Counted from the stretch's first letter, positions 47,611 to 57,528 are shown. The stretch is DNA of 64,000 nt from Kitasatospora terrestris (GCF_039542905.1 NZ_BAABIS010000001.1:7626001-7690000), one strand, 5' to 3'. Notes: generated by a model not told the origin, from the letters alone. A program made the numbers and translations.

Positions 47611-48033
47611 ATGATCGGTGCGGGGGTGGAGTGGACCGAGGCGTGCGAGCGCTGCGGCGCAGCGATGCGCTGCGAGGGCGGGCAGGCGCTGGTGCGCGAC
47701 CGGCTGGAGTGGGGGATCGAGTACCGCTGCGCGTGCGGGGCCGCGACGATGGTGTGCGGCGACGGGTTCGGCGAGGAGCCGCCCGGCCTGCGGGCCCGCC
47801 TGCTCGCCGAGGGCGGACGGGGCCGGCTGCTGCTCGCCGGGGGCTCGCGGGTCGCGGCGCTGGCGGAGGTCCGCACACTGTTCGGGCTCGGCCTCGGCGC
47901 GGCCGGTGCGGCACTGACGGCGCTCGTCGCCGGCACGTACGGGGCGACGGTGCCGGAGGTCGCGCTGCTGGCGCGGCGGCTGCGGGGCCGGGGCGTCGAG
48001 GCGGAGGTGGAGGCGGTGGACGGGGCCGGGTGA
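47611..48033 (+). CDS. Hypothetical zinc-knuckle protein, 140 residues
   Basis: The N-terminal half carries cysteines in TEACERCGAAMRCEG and YRCACGAATMVCGDG, which could bind zinc. The C-terminal half is a helical Ala/Leu segment (LFGLGLGAAGAALTALVAGT) followed by VPEVALLARRLRGRGVEAEV, resembling the L7/L12-like domains seen in some streptomycete proteins. The ATG at 47611 has AAAGGAG upstream, and the MarR gene ends 33 bases before. Role unknown. Confidence 0.72.
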   Translation: MIGAGVEWTEACERCGAAMRCEGGQALVRDRLEWGIEYRCACGAATMVCGDGFGEEPPGLRARLLAEGGRGRLLLAGGSRVAALAEVRTLFGLGLGAAGAALTALVAGTYGATVPEVALLARRLRGRGVEAEVEAVDGAG

Positions 48034-48052
48034 CGGCCTGCCGCCGAGGGCG

Positions 48053-48208
48053 GTGGGCCGCGACGCCCGCACGGCGCCGCTGTGCGGGACCACCCTGGCC
48101 CAGGGCGGGCTCGTCCTCGGCGGCACCGGTCCGGGCGCGGTGTCCGTCCGGGGGAACCTGGCCCGGGCGTACCGGAGACTCGGCAGCCGAACCGAAGTTG
48201 ACGACTGA
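48053..48208 (+). CDS. Possible 51-residue protein
   Basis: Frame from GTG 48053 beginning MGRDARTAPLCGTTLAQGGL, then a Gly-rich stretch and NLARAYRRLGSRTEVDD. Third-position GC is high for most of it, but there is no clear ribosome site and no family. It may be a remnant. Confidence 0.25.
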   Translation: MGRDARTAPLCGTTLAQGGLVLGGTGPGAVSVRGNLARAYRRLGSRTEVDD

Positions 48209-48426
48209 TCAGGTGTTTGGTTCGGGTCGAAACAGGATACGGTGTGGGCATCCGGCGCGCCCGGCGATCCCTGGAGGGGCCGCGGCGCGAGTGACCGGAC
48301 GGGTGGCGTGGGTGATTCGTACCGCCACCGGCTTCGCCGAGATCGAGGACGCGCCCCGCCGCGGCCCTGCCGTGCGCTCCGCACGCGCGTCCTTCGACCG
48401 GCCAACGGGCAGAAGGAGCCTGGTAG
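48209..48426 (+). promoter_or_regulatory. Upstream region of the MFS transporter gene
   Basis: No secure gene. A TACGGT hexamer at 48238-48243 in the locally AT-richer stretch after 48186 is a possible -10. The region ends with AGAAGGAG before the ATG at 48427. Two small frames (48242-48430 and 48291-48434) are open but unconvincing. Confidence 0.4.
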
Positions 48427-49695
48427 ATGAGTGACGACAGACACGCGCGGGGATTCCGCAGGCTGTGGGCCGGCCAGTCGATATCGCAGTTCGGCGACCG
48501 GATCTCCGAGCTCGCCCTGCCGCTGATCGCGGTCGGCGCCCTGGACGCGTCGGTGACGGAGGTGTCGGCGCTGACGGCCATGGTGTGGGGGCCGAACCTG
48601 CTGGCGGTGTTCCTCGGCGCCTGGGTGGACCAGCGGCGCAGCAAGCGGCGGCTGATGGTGGTGGCGGACCTGGTGCGCGCGGCGGCGCTGCTCACCGTCC
48701 CGGCCGCCGCGCTCGCGGGTGCGCTGACCCTGGTCCAGCTGTACGCGGTGGCGGTGGTGACGGGTGCGGCCGGGGTGCTGTTCAACACCGCCTACCCGTC
48801 GTACTTCGCCAAGCTGGTGCCGCAGTCGGCGTACATCACCGCCAACAGCCGTCTGAGCGCCAGCCGTTCGGCGTCGTTCGTGGCCGGTCCGGCGGTCGGC
48901 GGCGGGCTGGTGCAGCTGCTGACGGCGCCGTTCGCGGTGCTGGTGGACGCGGTGTCGTTCGTCGGGTCGGCGGTGCTGATCGGGCGGACGGCGGTGGAGG
49001 AGGCGGAGCCGGGGCCGGCCGGGCCGTCGATGCTGACCCGGGCACGGCTGGGGTTGGCGTTCATCGTCCGGCACCCGGTCCTGCGGGCGAGCCTCGGCAC
49101 GTGCACGACGGTCAACCTGTTCACCTTCGTCGGCTACAGCCTGACGGTGCTGCTGGCGAGCCGGATCCTCGGGCTGTCGGCGGGCGCGATCGGCCTCGCC
49201 TTCGGCGTCGGCGCGACCGGCAGCCTGCTGGCCGCGCTGGTCGCCCCCGCCGTGTCGCGCCGGCTCGGCGTCGGCCCGACGATCGCGCTCGGCGCGGTGC
49301 TCTTCCCCGCGTCGATGGCGCTGACGGCGGTGGCCGGCGGCCCGTTCTGGGCGCGGACCGGGGCGCTGGCGGCGGCCCAGTTCCTCGGCGGCATCGGGGT
49401 GATGTGGTTCGACATCAACCTCAACTCGCTGCAGGCGAGCGTCATCCCGGACGACATGCGCAGCCGCGTCTCCGGCGCGTTCAACACCGTCAACTACGGG
49501 ATCCGGCCGCTGGGCGCGCTGCTCGGCGGCGTGCTGGGCACCACGCTCGGGGTGCGGACCGCGCTGATGGTGGCGGCGGTCGGCGGCACCCTGTGCGTGC
49601 TGTGGCTGCTGCCCTCGCCGATCCTGCGGATCCGCTCGCTGGACGACGTGGCGAAGCCGGTCGCACCCGAGCCGGCCCCCGCGCCGGTGGGCTGA
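48427..49695 (+). CDS. Major facilitator superfamily transporter
   Basis: Integral membrane protein of 422 residues, 12 hydrophobic segments, MFS_3 group: FRRLWAGQSISQFGDRISEL in the first helix, LGAWVDQRRSKRRLMVVADL as motif A, and DDMRSRVSGAFNTVNYGIRP in the second half. Likely exporter of a small molecule. Related in pattern to the MFS protein at 24748-26019. The ATG at 48427 has AGAAGGAG upstream. No regulator adjoins directly. Confidence 0.9.
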   Translation: MSDDRHARGFRRLWAGQSISQFGDRISELALPLIAVGALDASVTEVSALTAMVWGPNLLAVFLGAWVDQRRSKRRLMVVADLVRAAALLTVPAAALAGALTLVQLYAVAVVTGAAGVLFNTAYPSYFAKLVPQSAYITANSRLSASRSASFVAGPAVGGGLVQLLTAPFAVLVDAVSFVGSAVLIGRTAVEEAEPGPAGPSMLTRARLGLAFIVRHPVLRASLGTCTTVNLFTFVGYSLTVLLASRILGLSAGAIGLAFGVGATGSLLAALVAPAVSRRLGVGPTIALGAVLFPASMALTAVAGGPFWARTGALAAAQFLGGIGVMWFDINLNSLQASVIPDDMRSRVSGAFNTVNYGIRPLGALLGGVLGTTLGVRTALMVAAVGGTLCVLWLLPSPILRIRSLDDVAKPVAPEPAPAPVG

Positions 49696-49729
49696 GCGGC
49701 CCCGCCCGCCCCGACCGGTCCGCCCCGAC

Positions 49730-50077
49730 TCAGTCGCGCGGGGCGAAGACGCAGAACTCGTTGCCCTCCGGGTCGGCGAGGACGTCCCACTCGATGTCGT
49801 CGTCGCGCCCTCGCACCAGGGTCGCGCCGAGCGCCAGCAGTTCGGCCGGGTCGCCCACCACGTCGAGGTGCATGCGGTTCTTCACGGTCTTCGGCTCCGG
49901 CACCCGGTTGACCCAGATCAGCGGGCCCGCGCCGGCCGGGTCGACGATCGGCACCGGCCAGTCCTCGGGCCGCGGCTCGCCCGGACGGCGGACGTACCCC
50001 ATCGCCGCGCACCACCAGTCGGCGAGCGCGTGGTGGTCGTGGGCGTCGATGCACAGGTCCTTGAAACGGGCGGGCAC
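49730..50077 (-). CDS. VOC-family protein, 115 residues
   Basis: One VOC module: PARFKDLCIDAHDHHALADW, PLIWVNRVPEPKTVKNRMHL, ending DIEWDVLADPEGNEFCVFAP, the streptomycete glyoxalase-like_6 form in which VNRVPEPK-type text is characteristic. Probably a dimer with a small ligand or metal site between subunits. The GTG at 50077 has GAGGAGT upstream. Convergent with the MFS gene. Confidence 0.9.
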   Translation of the reverse strand: MPARFKDLCIDAHDHHALADWWCAAMGYVRRPGEPRPEDWPVPIVDPAGAGPLIWVNRVPEPKTVKNRMHLDVVGDPAELLALGATLVRGRDDDIEWDVLADPEGNEFCVFAPRD

Positions 50078-50148
50078 GTCGGTACTCCTCGTTGGGCCGC
50101 TGATCCACGGGTGGAACCCCGAGCGTACGCGGCGGCGTCCCCGCCTGC

Positions 50149-51186
50149 ATGCGAATGATCAAGCGGCTGGTGACCGAGCTCCGCGGGGTCGGACTGCGCC
50201 GGATCGGGTCGCGCCGGATCGGACTGCGCCGGATCGGACTGCGGGCGCGAACGCTGCGGCGGGTCCGGGCCGCACGGGCCGTCCCGGTGGCGGTCGCCGT
50301 GCTGCTGCTCGGCCACCGCCTGGTGCCGAACACGCCGTGGCACCTGGGGAGTCTGCTGGAGGCGTTGCTGCCCTGGCTCGGTCTCGCGGTGCCGGTCCTC
50401 CTGCTCGGCGCGCTGCTCAGGCGCTCGCGGCGGCTCGCGGCGGCCGCCCTGCTCCCCGCGCTGGCCTGGACGTTCGCGTTCGGCGGCCGGCTGCTGCCCG
50501 GCGGCGACGGGGCGTACGACCTCACGGTGGTGCAGCACAACGTGGCCGCGCAGAACGAGGATCCCCGAGGTACCGCCCGGGCGCTGGCCGCGACCGGCGC
50601 GGACCTGGTCGCCGTCGAGGAGCTGATGGACCCCGCGACGGCCGTCTACGAGCAGGAGTTGGCGGCCGCCTACCCGTACCGCGCCCGCTCGGGCACGGTC
50701 GGACTGTGGTCGCGCCACCCGCTGTCGGAGGTCCGCCCGGTCGACCTCAAGCCGAGTGGTCTGCAGGTGTACTGGAAGCGCGGCCTGCGGGTCGTCGCGC
50801 ACACCCCGGACGGCGAGGTCGCCGTGTACGTCGCGCACCTGCCGTCGGTCAGGTTCGGCGGCCTGGGCGGCTTCACCTCCGAGCGGCGGGACGAGAGCGC
50901 CGGGAAGCTGGCCGCCGTGCTGGACGCGGAGCCGCTGCAACGCGTCATCCTTGCGGGCGATTTCAACAGCACCCTGGACGACCGCGGGCTGGCCCCGGTG
51001 ACCTCGCGGCTGACCGCCGCCCGCTCCGGCTTCGACTTCTCCTGGCCGGCGGCCTTCCCGGTGGCCAGGATCGACCAGATCCTGTGCCGCGGCCTGACCC
51101 CGGTGCGGACCTGGACCCTGCCCGCGACCGGCAGCGACCACCTGCCGGTCGCCGCGCGCATCCGCGTCAACGGGCCGTCGGCGTAG
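50149..51186 (+). CDS. Membrane-anchored endonuclease/exonuclease/phosphatase-family protein
   Basis: Protein of 345 residues. The N-terminus repeats RIGLRR-type units (GLRRIGSRRIGLRRIGLRAR), coded by tandem GGATCGG-containing repeats. Three membrane segments lie at about 45-105. The EEP domain follows: LTVVQHNVAAQNEDP, the metal ligand in LVAVEELMD, VYVAHLPSV, ILAGDFNSTLDD and TGSDHLPVAA. The domain should face outward and act on phosphodiesters or phosphate esters (lipid, nucleic acid or sugar phosphate not decidable). The ATG at 50149 is weakly supported; ATG 50155 is an alternative. Confidence 0.85.
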   Translation: MRMIKRLVTELRGVGLRRIGSRRIGLRRIGLRARTLRRVRAARAVPVAVAVLLLGHRLVPNTPWHLGSLLEALLPWLGLAVPVLLLGALLRRSRRLAAAALLPALAWTFAFGGRLLPGGDGAYDLTVVQHNVAAQNEDPRGTARALAATGADLVAVEELMDPATAVYEQELAAAYPYRARSGTVGLWSRHPLSEVRPVDLKPSGLQVYWKRGLRVVAHTPDGEVAVYVAHLPSVRFGGLGGFTSERRDESAGKLAAVLDAEPLQRVILAGDFNSTLDDRGLAPVTSRLTAARSGFDFSWPAAFPVARIDQILCRGLTPVRTWTLPATGSDHLPVAARIRVNGPSA

Positions 51187-51284
51187 TACGTTCGTGGCGT
51201 GAGACTCCGGTTCAGCCCCCACCCGATAGCGAGTGCGGCGCCGGTTACGACGGGGAAAGTCCGCCGTAATCCGGCGTAAACAAT

Positions 51285-51311
51285 CTGTTGATCGACTGTC
51301 CCGATCAGCAG
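51285..51311. promoter_or_regulatory. Inverted repeat upstream of the urease operon
   Basis: CTGTTGATCG and CGATCAGCAG are 10-base arms with one mismatch around a 7-base spacer, 33 bases before ureA. The position suits an operator or a 5'-UTR stem. The AT-rich TAAACAAT just upstream may belong to the promoter. Confidence 0.45.
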
Positions 51312-51343
51312 GTCCGGCACTCCCCACCCGAGGTGCGAACCCG

Positions 51344-51646
51344 ATGAAGCTCACCCCCCGCGAGCAGGAACGCCTGCTCATCCACGTGGCCGCCGACGTG
51401 GCCCGCGCCCGCCGCGAACGCGGACTGCGGCTCAACCACCCCGAGGCCGTCGCCCTGATCACCTCCCACGTGCTGGAGGGCGCCCGCGACGGCCGTACCG
51501 TGGTCGAACTGATGGCCTCCGGCCGGGAGGTGCTCGGCCGCAAGGACGTGATGGACGGGATCCCCGAGATGATCCCCGACGTCCAGGTGGAGGCCACCTT
51601 CCCGGACGGCACCAAGCTGGTCACCGTGCACGGGCCGATCCGGTGA
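51344..51646 (+). CDS. ureA: Urease subunit gamma
   Basis: Structural urease subunit of 100 residues, the normal length. Signature KLTPREQERLLIHVAADVAR, LNHPEAVALITSHVLEGARD and DVMDGIPEMIPDVQVEATFP. It packs with UreB and UreC in the (UreABC)3 holoenzyme that hydrolyses urea to ammonia and carbamate. First gene of the ureABCFGD operon. Its stop overlaps the GTG of ureB by 4 bases. Confidence 0.97.
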   Translation: MKLTPREQERLLIHVAADVARARRERGLRLNHPEAVALITSHVLEGARDGRTVVELMASGREVLGRKDVMDGIPEMIPDVQVEATFPDGTKLVTVHGPIR

Positions 51647-51958
51647 GCGGGGCCTTCGTCCCGGGCGAAGTCCTGTACGGCGAGGGGGAGATCGGGCTGA
51701 ACGCGGACCGCGCCGTCACCCGCGTCCGGGTCCTGAACACCGCCGACCGGCCGGTGCAGGTCGGCTCGCACTACCACTTCGCCGAGGCCAACCCCGGCCT
51801 GGAGCTCGACCGCGCCGCGGCCCGCGGGCAGCGGCTCAACATCCCGGCCGGCACCGCGGTCCGGTTCGAACCGGGCATCCCCGTGGAGGTCGAACTCGTC
51901 CCGCTCGGCGGCCTGCGCGAGGTCCACGGGCTGCGCGGCGAGACGGGAGGGCGGCTCG

Positions 51959-51966
<8 letters not shown>
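51643..51966 (+). CDS. ureB: Urease subunit beta
   Basis: Beta subunit of 107 residues: FVPGEVLYGEGEIGLNADRA, the conserved VGSHYHFAEANPGLELDRAA and LNIPAGTAVRFEPG. Coupled to ureA by a GTGA overlap and to ureC by an 8-base overlap. The length is usual for actinobacterial ureB. Confidence 0.97.
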
Positions 51967-53683
<1,717 letters not shown>

Positions 53684-53691
53684 CGGCCACC

Positions 53692-54360
53692 GTGAACACT
53701 GCCGCACTGCTCCTCCTCGCCGACGGCCGCTTCCCCGCCGGCGGACACGCCCACTCCGGTGGCGCCGAAGCCGCCGTCAAAGCCGGACGGATCCACGACA
53801 CCGCCACCATGGCCGCGTTCCTCACCGGACGCCTCCACACCGCCGGGCTGACGGCCGCCGCACTCGCGGCCGCCGCCTGCCGGGCCTGCGCCGACGGCCA
53901 GGACCTCGTCGAACTCGACGAGGCCGCCGAAGCCCGCACCCCGTCACCCGCCCTGCGGTCCGTCAGCCGCCGCCTCGGACGGCAACTCCTGCGCGCCGCC
54001 CGCGCCGCCTGGCCCCACCCCGTCCTCGAACACCTCGCCACCCAGTACCCCGGCGGCGCCCACCACCCCGTCGTCCTCGGCGCCGTCGCCTACGCCGCCG
54101 GGCTCGCCCCCCGCGACGCCGCCACCGCCACCGCCTACGAGAGCGTCAACGGCCCCGCCACCGCCTGCGTCCGGCTGCTCGGCCTCGACCCCTACCAGGT
54201 CGCCGCCGCACTCGCCGAACTCGCCCCGCAGGTCGACGCCGTCGCCGCCGCGGCCACCCGCGCGGCCGCGCAGCACCGGCTGCCCGCCGCCTCCGCCCCG
54301 CTGCTCGACATCCACGCCGAACAGCACAGCACTTGGAAGGTGCGTCTCTTTGCATCGTGA
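53692..54360 (+). CDS. ureF: Urease accessory protein UreF
   Basis: Accessory protein of 222 residues that, with UreD and UreG, forms the nickel-insertion complex and gates GTP hydrolysis. All-helical pattern: ALLLLADGRFPAGGHAHSGG (the SPxGGFxHSxG-like N-terminus of actinobacterial UreF) and a conserved end AEQHSTWKVRLFAS. GTG at 53692 lies 9 bases after the ureC stop. No ureE gene is in the operon, as is usual in streptomycetes. Confidence 0.93.
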   Translation: MNTAALLLLADGRFPAGGHAHSGGAEAAVKAGRIHDTATMAAFLTGRLHTAGLTAAALAAAACRACADGQDLVELDEAAEARTPSPALRSVSRRLGRQLLRAARAAWPHPVLEHLATQYPGGAHHPVVLGAVAYAAGLAPRDAATATAYESVNGPATACVRLLGLDPYQVAAALAELAPQVDAVAAAATRAAAQHRLPAASAPLLDIHAEQHSTWKVRLFAS

Positions 54361-55066
54361 CCACGTGGACCTCCACGACGCCCCCACCCGGCACACCTAC
54401 GCGACCGCCGTCCCCGCAGCCCCCGCGTCCGCCGCAGCCGGCTCCGCATCCCCCGCGCGCCGTGCGCTGCGGATCGGGCTCGGCGGGCCGGTCGGCTCCG
54501 GCAAGACCGCCACCGTCGCCGCCCTCTGCCGTGCCCTGCGCGAGGAACTCTCCCTCGCCGTCGTCACCAACGACATCTACACCACCGAGGACGCCGAGTT
54601 CCTGCTGCGCAACGCCGTCCTGCCGCCCGACCGGATCGCCGCCGTCGAGACCGGCTGTTGTCCGCACACCGCCATCCGCGACGACATCTCCGCCAACCTC
54701 GAAGCCGTCGAGGAACTCGAGGCCGCCGTCGGCCCCCTCGACCTCGTCCTGGTCGAATCCGGCGGCGACAACCTCACCGCCACCTTCAGCCGCGGCCTGG
54801 TCGACCACCAGATCTTCGTCATCGACGTCTCCGGCGGCGACAAGATCCCGCGCAAGGGCGGCCCCGGCGTCTCCACCTCCGACCTGCTCGTCATCAACAA
54901 GACCGACCTCGCCCCGCTGGTCGGCGCCGACCTCGACGTCATGGCCCGCGACGCCGAGGCCCAGCGCGGCGCCCTGCCCACCGTCTTCACCGCCCTCTCC
55001 GCCCCCGACGGCGTCGCACCCGTCGCCGCCTGGGTCCGCGAACGGCTCGCCGCATGGCGGACCTGA
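54350..55066 (+). CDS. ureG: Urease accessory GTPase UreG
   Basis: SIMIBI-class GTPase of 238 residues that powers nickel delivery. P-loop GLGGPVGSGKTATVAAL, the nickel-binding CPH in ETGCCPHTAIRDD, NKTD guanine motif in LLVINKTDLAP and the Walker-B-like LVLVESGGDNL. The start is an unusual TTG at 54350, overlapping ureF by 11 bases, with GGAAGG upstream. This gives the typical His-rich start (HRDHVDLHD). A GTG at 54365 is the only nearby alternative and would remove it. Confidence 0.94.
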   Translation: MHRDHVDLHDAPTRHTYATAVPAAPASAAAGSASPARRALRIGLGGPVGSGKTATVAALCRALREELSLAVVTNDIYTTEDAEFLLRNAVLPPDRIAAVETGCCPHTAIRDDISANLEAVEELEAAVGPLDLVLVESGGDNLTATFSRGLVDHQIFVIDVSGGDKIPRKGGPGVSTSDLLVINKTDLAPLVGADLDVMARDAEAQRGALPTVFTALSAPDGVAPVAAWVRERLAAWRT

Positions 55067-56058
55067 CCAGGCCCGCGGTCGCCCCCGTCCCCGCCGGCGG
55101 CTCCACCGCTGCCCCCGCCCGCGCCGCGACCGCCCCCGCGCCCGCGACCGCCCGCGCCGCGACCGCCCCCGCCCGTGCCAGGACGGCTGCCGCCGCTGCC
55201 GGGAGCGACCCTGTCCGTGCCGGGAGCGTCCCCGCCCGTGCCAGGACGGCTGCCGCCGGTGCCGGGAGCGACCCTGTCCGCAGCGCGAACGCCGCCACCA
55301 CCGTCCGTGCGCAGGCGCGGATCACCGCCGAACCCGACGGCCGCGGTGGCACCGCCCTGCCCGAACTCGCCGGAGCCGGGCCGCTCGCCCTCCGCCGTAC
55401 CCGCGACGGCGAAGGCGGCGCCGCCCGCGTCACCGTCATCGGCTCGATGGCCGGGCCGCTCGGCGGCGACCGGATCGGCCTGCGCATCGACGTCCGGGCC
55501 GGTGCGGCCCTGCACGTCGCCAGCGCCGCCGCCACCGTCAGCCTCCCCGGACCGCACACCGGACCGCACCCCGTACCCGCCCACTACGACCTCGACCTCA
55601 CCGTCGGCGAGGACGCCACCCTCCACTGGCTCCCCGAACAGGTCGTCGCCGCGAGCGGAAGCCACCTCATCACCCGCGTCCGGATCCGGCTCGCCGCCGG
55701 TGCCCGGCTCCGCTACCGCGAGGAACAGGTCCTCGGCCGCCACCACGACTGGTCCACCGGCACCCCACCCGGCCGCCTCACCACCCGACTCACCGTCACC
55801 CGCACCGGCCGCACCGTCCTCGACCAGCAGACCGACATCGGCCCCGGCGCCCCCGCCTGGAACGGCCCCGCCGTCCTCGGCCCCCACCGCACCGCCGGCC
55901 AACTCCTCACCGTCGGCGACCCCGCCCCACCCCCGCCGCCCCCCGACACCGACGCCGTCCTCCTCATCCTCCCCACCCCCGACGCCACCCTCCTCACCGC
56001 CCTCGCCCCCGACGCCCTCGCCCTGCGCCGGCTCCTCCTCCACCCCGCCGCCCGGTAG
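55054..56058 (+). CDS. ureD: Urease accessory protein UreD with repetitive N-terminal extension
   Basis: UreD (UreH) scaffold protein of 334 residues that ties UreF-UreG to the apo-urease. The UreD core starts near RAQARITAEPDGRGGTALPE and includes VTVIGSMAGPLGGDRIGLRI, HWLPEQVVAASGS and YREEQVLGRHHDW. Before it lie about 80 residues of Ala/Arg/Pro repeats made by a 63-bp in-frame DNA duplication, absent from ordinary UreD and probably disordered. ATG 55054 overlaps the ureG end by 13 bases. Last gene of the operon. Confidence 0.9.
   Translation: MADLTRPAVAPVPAGGSTAAPARAATAPAPATARAATAPARARTAAAAAGSDPVRAGSVPARARTAAAGAGSDPVRSANAATTVRAQARITAEPDGRGGTALPELAGAGPLALRRTRDGEGGAARVTVIGSMAGPLGGDRIGLRIDVRAGAALHVASAAATVSLPGPHTGPHPVPAHYDLDLTVGEDATLHWLPEQVVAASGSHLITRVRIRLAAGARLRYREEQVLGRHHDWSTGTPPGRLTTRLTVTRTGRTVLDQQTDIGPGAPAWNGPAVLGPHRTAGQLLTVGDPAPPPPPPDTDAVLLILPTPDATLLTALAPDALALRRLLLHPAAR
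55168..55280. repeat. 63-bp-period in-frame duplication inside ureD
   Basis: A 50-base block (55168-55217) recurs at 55231-55280 with one difference. The period of 63 bases keeps the reading frame (21 codons). Shorter GCGACCGCCCC-type repeats precede it from about 55110. Confidence 0.85.
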
Positions 56059-56059
56059 C

Positions 56060-56383
56060 CCGTACGGAACCGCCTGCCGGCACGGGCAGGTCGAGGGCTT
56101 CCTGGTCCCGCTGTTCGCCCGCGCCGAGCTCGACGCGCTGCGCGAGCTGTTCGAGAAGCATTTCCGTGGCTCCGGCACCTGGAACCACAGCTGGCCGGAT
56201 GCCGAGCGGGACAGGCTCCGCGGGATCGTCGGCGCCATCCGCTACTGGGTGTCCGACGGGACGGCCGACGAGCCGCACCCTCTGCGACTGGACGAGAGCC
56301 GGATCCGCGAGGCCGACGAGGCCTGGATCCCGGTGATCACCCCGGAGGGCCCGGCCGTCCTGATGTGGCACAACTCGGACTGA
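56060..56383 (+). pseudogene. Fragment of a DUF6210-like protein, no start codon
   Basis: After the ureD stop a frame reads GTACRHGQVEGFLVPLFARA, then TWNHSWPDAERDRLRGIVGA and WIPVITPEGPAVLMWHNSD. It has good coding character to its TGA, but there is no ATG, GTG or TTG start and no ribosome site between the ureD end and the conserved region. It resembles the C-terminal part of DUF6210-type proteins (recognition by memory, moderate certainty). Most likely the 5' part was lost in a recombination at the ureD border. Confidence 0.5.
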
Positions 56384-56805
56384 CACGGGGAACCTCTGCC
56401 TTCGGCACCTTGGTGGGGCCCGCGGCCACGTGACGACTTCTCAGGTCAGTGCCAACGGCTGAACGCTCCGACATCGACATCGACATCGACATCGACATCG
56501 ACGCCGGAGCCGGAGCCGGTGACGGCGGCGGCGGTCGTAGGACCGACATCGGCGTGTCGGTGAGGTTCGCTGTGTCAGCGCCTGACCATTGCCGTCGCCA
56601 CTGTCCATGCCGGTGATCCTCACAGTGTCCGGCGGGCCGGTGCCCGCCGGACGAGCGGTGCCGCCGTCCTGGTCACTTACCCGACGTGACCTGTACGGCC
56701 CGTGCCCAACCATGACGGCGAGCCGCGCAGCCGGCCCGGGATGTTCTTGTCAACCGGCCTACGGAGACCGAGTAGCCTCACTACCGAGGAGAGGAGTGCC
56801 CCGCG
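56384..56805. other. 422-bp region without genes
   Basis: No credible gene. It holds a hexanucleotide repeat at 56469-56516 and, near its end, TTGTCA and TAGCCT (56775-56780) that may form the promoter of the DUF6247 gene. Composition is more mixed than in the neighbouring genes, as at the border of an inserted segment. Confidence 0.5.
56469..56516. repeat. Hexanucleotide tandem repeat
   Basis: CGACAT is repeated five times without error (56469-56498), followed by CGACGC and two CGGAGC units. The six-base period would keep a frame open, but no gene uses it. Confidence 0.85.
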
Positions 56806-57156
56806 ATGAGTCAGCCGGCACACGATGGAGTCGAGCTCATTCCCCGGCCCGAGCAGAGCCCAGCCGCGCTCAAGGCCGCGCTCGCGGTTGTTGCCGTCGA
56901 TCGGCTCCCGGAGATGGTCGACGGGCAGACCAAGGCGATGGCCGAGGCCATCAGTGCGGGCAGCGTGCAGCCGCTTCGGGCGTTCGTCGCCCATTGGGCG
57001 GCCGTTGTGGAGATCGAGCGCCACCCCGAGACTGCCAAGTCGTACCACCGGGCGAACTACCTGGCGAACCACGCGGAGACGGTTGCCGAGCGCCGCGAGC
57101 ACGCAGTCACCGTTGCCAAGCTCTACAGAGCTGCATTCGCAGCGGTGAACGGATGA
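56806..57156 (+). CDS. DUF6247 family protein, putative antitoxin
   Basis: Protein of 116 residues with the actinobacterial DUF6247 pattern: SPAALKAALAVVAVDRLPEM, then FVAHWAAVVEIERHPETAKS and YHRANYLANHAETVAERREH. All-helical and soluble. The next gene begins inside its stop codon (ATGA) and encodes a ParE/RelE-like protein, so this is probably the antitoxin of a type II pair. The ribosome site is strong (GAGGAGAGGAG). Its third-position GC is lower than that of the urease genes, a sign of horizontal origin. Confidence 0.78.
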   Translation: MSQPAHDGVELIPRPEQSPAALKAALAVVAVDRLPEMVDGQTKAMAEAISAGSVQPLRAFVAHWAAVVEIERHPETAKSYHRANYLANHAETVAERREHAVTVAKLYRAAFAAVNG

Positions 57157-57413
57157 CCTGGAGCTGGGAGTACCTCCCGGACGAGGCGCAGGTCGCCGGC
57201 GGTTGTCCTGCAGACTTTCTCACCGCCGTCGAGCATCGGGCAGCCGAGCTGGTCCGTGCTGCGGAGGCGCTGTACTTGGACGGCACCATATACCAGGGCA
57301 GCGGAGAGCCGATGCGGTACCTGGACGTCACTGGAGGCCTGCTCGCCTACTACGTCGTCCCCCGGCTTGAACTCGTAGTCATCTGTCAGGTCACGCCGCC
57401 GCCGGCAATGTGA
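57153..57413 (+). CDS. ParE/RelE-like putative toxin
   Basis: Protein of 86 residues: TWSWEYLPDEAQVAGGCPAD (strand, helix), HRAAELVRAAEALYLDGTIY (long helix) and a beta hairpin end DVTGGLLAYYVVPRLELVVI. This is the compact ParE/RelE fold in which C-terminal residues act on mRNA or gyrase. It overlaps the DUF6247 gene by 4 bases (ATGA), typical of toxin-antitoxin operons. Toxic activity is inferred, not shown. Confidence 0.65.
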   Translation: MTWSWEYLPDEAQVAGGCPADFLTAVEHRAAELVRAAEALYLDGTIYQGSGEPMRYLDVTGGLLAYYVVPRLELVVICQVTPPPAM

Positions 57414-57528
57414 TTTTCCGGCCCAGTGCGTCGGCCACCGCTGTGGGGCTCGATTTCCAGAGATGCCGGGCGATGCGCGGCATGAGCTCGACGTGGCAGC
57501 GATCCGAGAAGGTGGGCAGTCGCGCCAC
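57391..57528 (-). CDS. Possible 45-residue remnant frame
   Basis: The frame ends HVELMPRIARHLWKSSPTAV then ADALGRKITLPAAA and looks like the C-terminus of a real protein. It runs convergent into the putative toxin gene and overlaps its last 23 bases. No ribosome site or upstream domain remains, so it may be a degraded gene at the island border. Confidence 0.25.
   Translation of the reverse strand: MARLPTFSDRCHVELMPRIARHLWKSSPTAVADALGRKITLPAAA

Noticed and set aside
48242..48434. Two small frames overlapping the MFS start (62 and 47 codons)
   Set aside because: Composition is Arg/Pro-rich and they lack ribosome sites; a coupled micro-gene is possible but unsupported.
50670..51320. Minus-strand frame starting MPDLLIGTVDQQIVYAGLRR before ureA
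   Set aside because: Only the first 50 residues look protein-like; the rest is a shadow of the phosphatase-family gene, and no ribosome site is present.
56441..56713. Minus-strand frame through the CGACAT repeat
   Set aside because: Encodes only a CRCRCR-type string produced by the hexamer repeat.
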